A stretch of DNA of 6,005 nt, taken from contig JBCDCP010000153.1 in NCBI GenBank assembly GCA_039181495.1, forward strand, positions 1 through 6,005, read 5' to 3'. The stretch is from JBCDCP01 sp039181495. GTDB taxonomy: Bacteria; Pseudomonadota; Alphaproteobacteria; Rhizobiales; Tepidamorphaceae. A model generated the notes under the pieces. The model was given only the letters and a program-made list of their open reading frames with translations. It was not told where the DNA came from and searched no databases. Shown here piece by piece: positions 1 through 4,674 of the stretch. The first letter of the stretch is position 1, and the number at the start of each line of letters is the position of its first letter. A program made the translations under genes and the position numbers.

Positions 1-1
1 G

Positions 2-520
2 GTCCTGCGTGCGCTGCGCATCCTGCGCTTCCTCTGTATGATCTCGATGGTGCCGTCCTTGCGCTGGGTGGTGGGGGCGCTTATCCGCCCCCTGCCCGGG
101 ATGGGGTCAATCATCCTGCTGTTGGGGCTCGTCTATTACGTGTTCTCGGTGATGGCGACCAAACTCTATGGCGAGGCGTTCCCTGAGTGGTTCGGGAATA
201 TCGGCGCCAGCGCCTACACGCTGTTTCAGGTCATGACGCTCGAGAGCTGGTCAATGGGCATCGTCCGCCCGGTGATGGAACAGTACCCGCTTGCCTGGAT
301 GTTCTTTGTGCCGTTCATCCTGACAACATCATTCACCGTGCTGAACCTGTTCATCGGCATTATCGTTTCAGCCATGCAAGGCGAGCACGAAGAAGCCGCA
401 CAGGCCGAGCGCGATGCGATCCACAATGAGACGGCTGCCTTGCACGACGAAGTCACGGCACTCCGGGCAGACATAGCCACGCTCAGGCAAGCACTCAAAA
501 ACGCAGACAAAACGCCGTAA
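2..520 (+). CDS. Bacterial voltage-gated sodium channel (NaChBac/BacNav family), 5'-truncated by window edge
   Basis: This is an inner-membrane, homotetrameric, voltage-gated Na+ channel subunit. The frame is open from base 2, so the N-terminus (S1-S3) lies outside the window and 172 residues are visible. Numbering from the first visible residue, S4 begins at once with arginines at 3, 6 and 9 in every-third-residue register. The S4-S5 linker follows, then S5 (about 35-57). The pore loop carries TLFQVMTLESWSMG, with the TLESWS selectivity filter (bases 236-253) typical of bacterial sodium channels. S6 is about 96-124 and includes LNLFIGI with the conserved Asn 115. The cytoplasmic tail has an acidic, Ala-rich neck and a short coiled coil (L147, V151, L154, I158, L161, L165 in 4-3 spacing), as in the family's tetramerising C-terminal helix. 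The fourth S4 arginine position is Cys 12. In Bacillus the homologous channel supports motility, chemotaxis and alkaline pH homeostasis. Family assignment is very secure; the physiological role here is inferred. Confidence 0.95.
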   Translation, partial: VLRALRILRFLCMISMVPSLRWVVGALIRPLPGMGSIILLLGLVYYVFSVMATKLYGEAFPEWFGNIGASAYTLFQVMTLESWSMGIVRPVMEQYPLAWMFFVPFILTTSFTVLNLFIGIIVSAMQGEHEEAAQAERDAIHNETAALHDEVTALRADIATLRQALKNADKTP

Positions 521-571
521 CGGCCGACATGAACAAACCTTCGTGATGATTTTCTTGTCGTTATCGGGTTT

Positions 572-585
572 CAAGCCCAGGCTTG
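572..585. promoter_or_regulatory. Perfect inverted repeat upstream of the radical SAM gene
   Basis: CAAGCC-CA-GGCTTG is a 6-bp perfect inverted repeat with a 2-bp centre, lying 52 bp before the preferred start of the radical SAM gene. It could be an operator for a dimeric regulator or a small RNA hairpin. No T-run follows it, so it is a poor terminator for the sodium channel gene. If translation began at the alternative GTG at 587, the repeat would cover the ribosome binding region. No regulator family can be named from it. Confidence 0.25.
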
Positions 586-637
586 TGTGCTAGGCCGGAT
601 CGGGAGACGCGACGCAAGGGACGATTTTCTGCGCATC

Positions 638-1639
638 ATGAACGATCTCGATTTCGAACGGGCATTGCACACGCCGCTGCTCAGTCCGGCCAAGTTTAGC
701 GACCCCGATGTTACTGCCAAAGGCGAGCCCCGCGCGCAGGTCTACCTCGACAGGCTTGAAACCCTTTGGATCAACACAGGCAGCCTGTGCAACATCGCCT
801 GCATTAACTGCTACATCGAGTCCAGCCCACGCAACGATCGTCTGGTCTACATCACCGCCAGCGAGGTAGCGGCCTATCTTGATGAGATCGAGAGGCTGGA
901 ACTTGGCACCGCCGAGATCGGATTTACCGGCGGCGAGCCGTTCATGAATCGCGATATGATCGCGATGCTGGACGATACCCTGTCTCGTGGTTTTCTTGCG
1001 CTGGTGCTCACCAACGCGATGCAACCGATGATGCGGCCGCGTGTGCAGGAAGGATTGCTTGAACTCAAACAGCGGTTCGGTGACCAGCTGACCTTACGCG
1101 TTTCGCTTGATCATTACAGCGAGGAGTTCCACGAAAAGGAGCGTGGACGGGGGACCTTCGAAGTTGCCTGCAGAGGATCTGACTGGCTCGCGGAGCATGG
1201 TTTTCAACAGACCGTCGCCGGACGCACCTGCTGGGGGGAAGCGCTGGATACCGCGCGCGAAGGCTACCGTGAACTGTTTTCGCGGCGCGGCTGGACCATC
1301 GACGCCGACGACCCGATGCAGCTTGTTCTGTTTCCCGAGATGGACGAACGCGTCGATGTGCCTGAGATCACAACGGCCTGTTGGGATATTCTCGGCAAGT
1401 CACCGTCTGACGTGATGTGCGCCACAAGCCGCATGGTGGTGAAGCGCAAGGGGGCCGACAAGCCGACGGTTCTGCCCTGCACACTTCTGCCCTATGACGA
1501 GCAATTCGAGATGGGTCAAACGCTTGAGCAGTCGGCCCAGGCCGATGGCGGTGCCTTTGACAAGGGTTCAGTGAAACTCAATCACCCGCACTGCGCCAAG
1601 TTCTGCGTGTTGGGCGGAGCAAGCTGTTCAGGTGGCTAA
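638..1639 (+). CDS. Radical SAM protein with cysteine-rich C-terminus, substrate unknown
   Basis: A 333-residue cytoplasmic enzyme expected to cleave S-adenosylmethionine reductively to a 5'-deoxyadenosyl radical. The [4Fe-4S] motif CNIACINC gives the classic CxxxCxxC (C51, C55, C58). It is followed by FTGGEP (98-101), the SAM-binding GGE motif, and by VSLDHY (155-160), a typical barrel strand. The C-terminal third holds C248, C261 (in MCATSRM), C281 (in PCTLLPY) and a terminal CAKFCVLGGASC (C319, C323, C330). These could ligate one or more auxiliary clusters in the manner of SPASM/Twitch domains. I recognise the family as widespread and uncharacterised, so no reaction is claimed. ATG 638 is chosen because the preceding frame is low-complexity and Arg-rich. 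GTG 587 would add 17 residues, and neither start has a strong Shine-Dalgarno (AAGGGA at 616-621 is 16 nt from ATG 638). No precursor peptide gene is visible beside it. Confidence 0.88.
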   Translation: MNDLDFERALHTPLLSPAKFSDPDVTAKGEPRAQVYLDRLETLWINTGSLCNIACINCYIESSPRNDRLVYITASEVAAYLDEIERLELGTAEIGFTGGEPFMNRDMIAMLDDTLSRGFLALVLTNAMQPMMRPRVQEGLLELKQRFGDQLTLRVSLDHYSEEFHEKERGRGTFEVACRGSDWLAEHGFQQTVAGRTCWGEALDTAREGYRELFSRRGWTIDADDPMQLVLFPEMDERVDVPEITTACWDILGKSPSDVMCATSRMVVKRKGADKPTVLPCTLLPYDEQFEMGQTLEQSAQADGGAFDKGSVKLNHPHCAKFCVLGGASCSGG

Positions 1640-1664
1640 GCCACGGCGTTGCAGTCCATTGATG

Positions 1665-2372
1665 CTAGTCGAACAGCGCGTCGATGTCGTCCTGACTGAC
1701 CTGGCTGGCATCATCGGGTAGCGCCGGCCCATTCAGCAGCGCAGCGTCGCCGCACTTTTCTTCCTGATCGGTTTCGATGCCGCGGAACTCTTCGATGCCG
1801 CCCCAGATCGTCATCATACGGTTGACGCGATCTTCGACGAAGCCGAGCGTGCGGACGACTTTGGTGATCCGCTGACCAGTCAGATCCTGGAAATTGCAGG
1901 CCTCGAAAATCTTGATGACCTGGTCCTGGATGTCCGTGGCTTGTGCGCGATTGGCCTCCTGGACAAGAGAGGCGGCAAGCTCGGCGGCCACATTGTCGAT
2001 GGATTCTGCAGCAGCAAGAATGGACTCCGTGGCGTTCTCTGTGCCGTCAACAATCGCATCGAGTTCATTGGTGACCTTGCCCATGCCGTCACCTTCGAGG
2101 CCGTTGACATGAAGGTTGGCCAGCTCACGCTTGGTGTTGCCGATGGCTTCGTGAATCTCGTCAAGTTCGGCCTTCAGCTTGCGCGCTTCATCGATTTGTC
2201 CGCGATATTCGGTAACGAATGTCTCGTTGACCGTTTCCACGGTGCCGGCAACCGACTTCTTCAGCCCGTCCAGCAGTGCAACCAGTTCTTCGTGTCGGTT
2301 TTCAGCTGCCGCTTCGGGAGTCTGGGCGTCGGCATTGGTTGTTTCGATACGGAATTTCTTGGCAGGCGGCAT
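1665..2372 (-). CDS. cheZ: CheZ-family protein phosphatase (CheY-P dephosphorylation)
   Basis: A 235-residue cytoplasmic protein. CheZ accelerates dephosphorylation of the chemotaxis regulator CheY-P and so resets flagellar motor control. The signature is at 157-179, containing ACNFQDLTGQRITKVV. D163 and Q167 correspond to the catalytic Asp143 and Gln147 of E. coli CheZ (FQDLTGQ). Residues 40-150 are predicted long amphipathic helix, matching the four-helix-bundle dimer of CheZ. A charged linker (about 195-225) leads to a C-terminal tail ending SQDDIDALFD. In E. coli CheZ the tail helix binds CheY, and this one also resembles the FliM N-terminal CheY-binding motif. The start at ATG 2372 has AAGAGA six bases upstream. 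The gene stands alone, not in a che operon; it is convergent with the radical SAM gene (25-bp gap) and divergent from the hydrolase. A role on another response regulator is possible, since the partner CheY is not in the window. Confidence 0.9.
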   Translation of the reverse strand: MPPAKKFRIETTNADAQTPEAAAENRHEELVALLDGLKKSVAGTVETVNETFVTEYRGQIDEARKLKAELDEIHEAIGNTKRELANLHVNGLEGDGMGKVTNELDAIVDGTENATESILAAAESIDNVAAELAASLVQEANRAQATDIQDQVIKIFEACNFQDLTGQRITKVVRTLGFVEDRVNRMMTIWGGIEEFRGIETDQEEKCGDAALLNGPALPDDASQVSQDDIDALFD

Positions 2373-2404
2373 GCTGAATCTCTTGTATGTGGGAGCGTTT
2401 GGCA

Positions 2405-2424
2405 GTGAAGCGGCAGCGCTTCAC
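2405..2424. repeat. 8-bp perfect inverted repeat (hairpin), 5' of cheZ
   Basis: GTGAAGCG-GCAG-CGCTTCAC is a perfect 8-bp stem with a 4-base loop, located 32 bp upstream of the cheZ start codon. There is no T-run on either side, so it is not an intrinsic terminator. It could be an operator or a hairpin in the cheZ 5' leader. The stem is seen directly; the role is unknown. Confidence 0.5.
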
Positions 2425-2551
2425 CCAAGGCAGGCTGGAACAATTGTCTAAAGTTGCAGCAGTTTTGATCAAATCCCGTTAAGGTATGGTTGCCTTACGG
2501 ATTATGTTCACTAGCTCGCTGGAACGAGGGGCATTTGGCATTCACAAGAAA

Positions 2552-2560
2552 GAGGGAAGG
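2552..2560 (+). promoter_or_regulatory. Ribosome binding site deciding the start of the MBL-fold hydrolase
   Basis: The purine-rich GAGGGAAGG ends nine bases before ATG 2570, with a second AAGG at 2562-2565. This favours 2570 over the in-frame ATG at 2486. The 28 extra residues from 2486 would also place the twin-arginine motif unusually far from the N-terminus. Confidence 0.7.
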
Positions 2561-2569
2561 CAAGGTCCG

Positions 2570-3556
2570 ATGACAGACCAATCCATGCTCAATCGTAGAA
2601 CGGTTCTTGCCGGCTCAGCAGCCGCGGCGGTCGCCGCAACAATGGCGCCGACGCCACTTGCAACACGGGCTCATGCTCAGGAGGCAGGCAAGCCGGCAGG
2701 CGTGCTTCGCTACCAGATTGGCGACATCACCTGTTATGCGCTCAACGATGGCGTGGCGAACTTCCCGCTTGGCGAAGGTTTCGTCACAAATGCGCCGCTG
2801 GCTGATGTGCAGGCGGAGTTGCGACGTGCACTGATGTCGCCTGAGACAATGAGTGTCCCATTCACCGCGATGGCGGTGCAATCGGGCGGTCGAACGATCC
2901 TAATCGATACAGGCAACGGGCCGGCCGCCGGCGGCACCCGTGGCACCATGTTTGCCAATCTGGAGGCCGCCGGGATCGATCGGTCATCGGTCGACACCGT
3001 GGTTATCTCGCATTTCCATCCCGATCACATCGGTGGACTCAAGGACGCCGACGGCAACAAGGCTTTCCCCAATGCCGAAGTGAAGGTACCCGAACCGGAG
3101 ATGGGCTTCTGGATGGATGAAGGGCAAGCAAGCCGCGCGCCCGATGCTATGAAGCCGCGCTTTGAGGCTGTCCGGGCGGCGTTTGAACCCCTGGGCGATG
3201 CTGTCTCGACTTATGCTGATGGTGCCGAGGTGGCGCCCGGCATTACGGCTCGGGGTGCGTATGGACACACGCCTGGGCACACGGTGTTCCGAATCTCGTC
3301 AGGGTCGGAACAGATGATGGTGCTCGGCGATACGACCAACCATCCGGCGCTCTTCGTGCGGCATCCGCAATGGGCGGTGCGGTTCGACATGGATGCCCAG
3401 GCCGCCGCCGAAACACGGGTTGCTCTACTCGATGAGGTGGCCTCTGACGACATCTTGATCGCCGGTTACCACTTCCCATTCCCGGCAACCGGGCATGTGG
3501 TGAAGGACGGAGACGGCTTCCAACTGGCCCTTGTCGCCTGGCAACCCCAACTTTGA
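2570..3556 (+). CDS. Tat-exported MBL-fold metallo-hydrolase (methyl parathion hydrolase/lactonase-like)
   Basis: A 328-residue precursor of a periplasmic dinuclear metal hydrolase. The N-terminus has a twin-arginine signal (LNRRTVLAGS, residues 7-16), an Ala-rich hydrophobic stretch and a likely cleavage site after AHA (34-36). The MBL fold follows: ILIDTG (110-115), the metal motif SHFHPDHIGG (H148, H150, D152, H153), YGHTPGHT (ligand H237), VLGDT (bridging D254) and GYHFPFP (H301). All expected metal ligands are present. From memory, the order of blocks (GDITCYALNDG, the ISHFHPDHIGGL region, FPNAEV, GHTPGHT, LGD, H-FPFPATGH) matches methyl parathion hydrolase and related lactonase/arylesterase-like enzymes more closely than glyoxalase II or class B beta-lactamases. 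Plausible substrates are lactones, esters or organophosphates, but none can be assigned. Export via Tat implies folding with metal in the cytoplasm. It is transcribed divergently from cheZ and is probably monocistronic. Confidence 0.92.
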   Translation: MTDQSMLNRRTVLAGSAAAAVAATMAPTPLATRAHAQEAGKPAGVLRYQIGDITCYALNDGVANFPLGEGFVTNAPLADVQAELRRALMSPETMSVPFTAMAVQSGGRTILIDTGNGPAAGGTRGTMFANLEAAGIDRSSVDTVVISHFHPDHIGGLKDADGNKAFPNAEVKVPEPEMGFWMDEGQASRAPDAMKPRFEAVRAAFEPLGDAVSTYADGAEVAPGITARGAYGHTPGHTVFRISSGSEQMMVLGDTTNHPALFVRHPQWAVRFDMDAQAAAETRVALLDEVASDDILIAGYHFPFPATGHVVKDGDGFQLALVAWQPQL

Positions 3557-3729
3557 TGCAGAATTGAGGCCTTTCAAAACCGATTTCGGCGTTTAGCAAG
3601 GCTTAACCCTAACGTCACCTTCGTGCCTGAAACCGATCCGGTTTAACCCACCGGACTCGGCTCCGCGCTAGTCTCGATGCCAACCCGGGCAGCGTTTCCG
3701 TCCGGCGAGTATCGCGTGGAGTCACAGAG
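3557..3729. promoter_or_regulatory. Intergenic region upstream of the L,D-transpeptidase with palindrome and putative promoter
   Basis: This 173-bp gap contains AAACCG-ATC-CGGTTT (3630-3644), a 6-bp perfect inverted repeat whose left half AAACCGAT also occurs at 3577-3584. There are two TTAACCC half-sites (3603-3609 and 3643-3649), 40 bp apart. TTAACC (3643-3648) with GCTAGT (3667-3672) 18 bp downstream is a possible -35/-10 pair for the transpeptidase gene. The inverted repeat would then overlap the -35 box as an operator could. It has no T-run, so it is a weak candidate terminator for the upstream hydrolase. All functional readings are tentative. Confidence 0.35.
3718..3721 (+). promoter_or_regulatory. 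Ribosome binding site of the L,D-transpeptidase gene
   Basis: GGAG lies eight bases before ATG 3730, a standard spacing, and supports this start over the internal Met at residue 7. Starting at 3730 also gives the signal peptide its basic N-terminus (MLRK). Confidence 0.7.
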
Positions 3730-4527
3730 ATGTTGCGTAAGCTAATTATGGCGCTCGGGCTGTTTGTTGCCCCGGCGCTGATGCTGGGTGCCATGCCGGC
3801 CTCCGCATCAGACGGACCATTTCCTGCCCTGATGAATTCGATCTTCGGCAACCAGCATGCGCAGCCGAGATACGCGCCGCGTAACCACTACCGACAGGCT
3901 GCGCCGCTACCGCGTCATCATGGCCGCGGCTACCGTTCGCCGCTGCCGCATCCGCATGCCAACTACCGGCATCACTATGGCCAGCAGCATCACCATGGAC
4001 AGCAGCGGCACTACCAGCGCCGCGTTCAGACCCATCGTGCAGCCGCACACCACGCACGGCCGATGCGCAATCCCGATGCTTTCAACCCGAAATACCGGCC
4101 GCAGGTGGTTCGCTACAGCACCAAGCACAAGCCGGGCACAATTGTCATCGATAGCCGCAACAAGTTTCTCTATCTGGTCATGGCCGACGGCAAGGCGAGA
4201 CGTTATGGCGTCGGCGTCGGTCGGCCGGGCTTTCAGTGGTATGGCAGCCACAGAGTCAGCCGCAAGGCCAAGTGGCCAAGCTGGACACCGCCAACTGCAA
4301 TGCGCAAGCGCCAGCCATGGCTCCCTGCGCACATGAAGGGCGGGCCCGAGAACCCCATGGGCGCACGTGCACTGTATCTCGGCGACACGCTGTATCGGAT
4401 CCACGGATCCAATGAGCCCTGGTCCATCGGTATGGAAATCTCATCGGGCTGCATCCGCATGCGCAACGAGGATGTTATCGACCTGTATGAACGTGTACGG
4501 GTCGGTGCCAAGGTCGTAGTGATCTAG
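3730..4527 (+). CDS. L,D-transpeptidase (YkuD domain) with signal peptide and histidine-rich linker
   Basis: A 265-residue secreted peptidoglycan enzyme. L,D-transpeptidases form 3-3 cross-links or attach outer-membrane proteins to peptidoglycan through an active-site cysteine. Residues 1-26 form a Sec signal peptide (basic MLRK, hydrophobic core, ASA before the likely cut at 26/27). Residues 43-108 are low-complexity, with 15 histidines plus many Arg, Tyr, Gln and Pro. The YkuD domain occupies about 135-265, starting GTIVIDSRNKFLYLV, with the catalytic block IHGSNEPWSIG and SSGCIRM. H225 and C241, 16 residues apart, match the HxG...SxGC(I/V)R motif. The residue before Gly is Ser rather than the common His, a variant I associate with rhizobial-type homologues. 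The protein ends right after the domain (KVVVI), as usual. A strong terminator follows, so the gene probably ends its transcript. Family assignment is secure; which cross-linking activity it has is not visible. Confidence 0.95.
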   Translation: MLRKLIMALGLFVAPALMLGAMPASASDGPFPALMNSIFGNQHAQPRYAPRNHYRQAAPLPRHHGRGYRSPLPHPHANYRHHYGQQHHHGQQRHYQRRVQTHRAAAHHARPMRNPDAFNPKYRPQVVRYSTKHKPGTIVIDSRNKFLYLVMADGKARRYGVGVGRPGFQWYGSHRVSRKAKWPSWTPPTAMRKRQPWLPAHMKGGPENPMGARALYLGDTLYRIHGSNEPWSIGMEISSGCIRMRNEDVIDLYERVRVGAKVVVI

Positions 4528-4556
4528 CTCCGTCCTCTGATCTGGGGAGAACATGC

Positions 4557-4587
4557 GCGGGCGGTCGAAAGGCCGCCCGCTTTTCTT
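4557..4587 (+). terminator. Strong intrinsic terminator after the L,D-transpeptidase gene
   Basis: GCGGGCGGTC (4557-4566) pairs with GGCCGCCCGC (4571-4580) to give a 10-bp stem with one T-G wobble, closed by a GAAA tetraloop and followed by TTTTCTT (4581-4587). It lies 30 bases past the stop codon and insulates the next gene, which therefore needs its own promoter. Confidence 0.93.
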
Positions 4588-4604
4588 GCTGCCGGCCAAA
4601 CATG

Positions 4605-4633
4605 TTAACAGCGCATTAACCTTCCCTTATACA
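4605..4633 (+). promoter_or_regulatory. Putative sigma-70 promoter overlapped by a full CtrA box
   Basis: TTAA (4605-4608), seven bases, TTAA (4616-4619) followed by CC is an exact match to the CtrA consensus TTAA-N7-TTAA(C). The same stretch reads as a promoter: TTAACA (4605-4610, five of six to TTGACA), a 17-bp spacer, then TATACA (4628-4633, four of six to TATAAT). The CtrA box thus covers the -35 element and part of the spacer. Two GANTC sites, the target of the CcrM methylase, follow at 4641-4645 and 4661-4665, near the expected transcript start. The motif is seen directly; CtrA control is inferred and depends on the organism being an alphaproteobacterium. Confidence 0.65.
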
Positions 4634-4674
4634 AGGTAAAGAATCACGCCGCGCCGCATGGATTCGTTGCGCAA

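Larger units (their letters stand above)
2373..2569. promoter_or_regulatory. Divergent intergenic control region between cheZ and the MBL-fold hydrolase
   Basis: These 197 bp must hold the promoters of both divergent genes. They contain an 8-bp stem hairpin (2405-2424), a 10-bp palindrome TTTGATCAAA (2464-2473), and on the plus strand TTAAGG (2478-2483) followed after 17 bp by TTATGT (2501-2506), a weak -35/-10 pair for the hydrolase. No convincing sigma-70 promoter for cheZ was found. The individual promoter boxes are guesses; the region's regulatory role follows from the divergent layout. Confidence 0.5.

Noticed and set aside
587..637. GTG 587 as start of the radical SAM protein
   Set aside because: The added 17 residues are Arg/Asp-rich without family likeness and the upstream Shine-Dalgarno is weak. 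ATG 638 is preferred, though not proven.
590..1024. Open frame of 144 codons on the minus strand inside the radical SAM gene
   Set aside because: It lies opposite a gene with clear catalytic motifs, and its translation has no recognisable domain. It is a GC-rich shadow frame.
1640..1664. Bidirectional terminator between the convergent radical SAM and cheZ genes
   Set aside because: Only a 4-bp stem with a 5-base loop around the stop codon is possible, with no T-run in either direction.
1941..2408. Plus-strand open frame of 155 codons opposite cheZ
   Set aside because: The minus strand encodes the conserved CheZ signature; the antisense product shows no family features.
2464..2473. TTTGATCAAA as an FNR/Anr box
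   Set aside because: The FNR consensus is TTGAT-N4-ATCAA. This palindrome lacks the 4-bp spacer, so it is only a short symmetric sequence.
2486..2569. ATG 2486 as start of the MBL-fold hydrolase
   Set aside because: A good ribosome binding site precedes ATG 2570, and the Tat motif is placed normally only from that start.
3907..4404. Minus-strand frame of 165 codons inside the L,D-transpeptidase gene
   Set aside because: It is antisense to a well-supported gene and lacks recognisable motifs.
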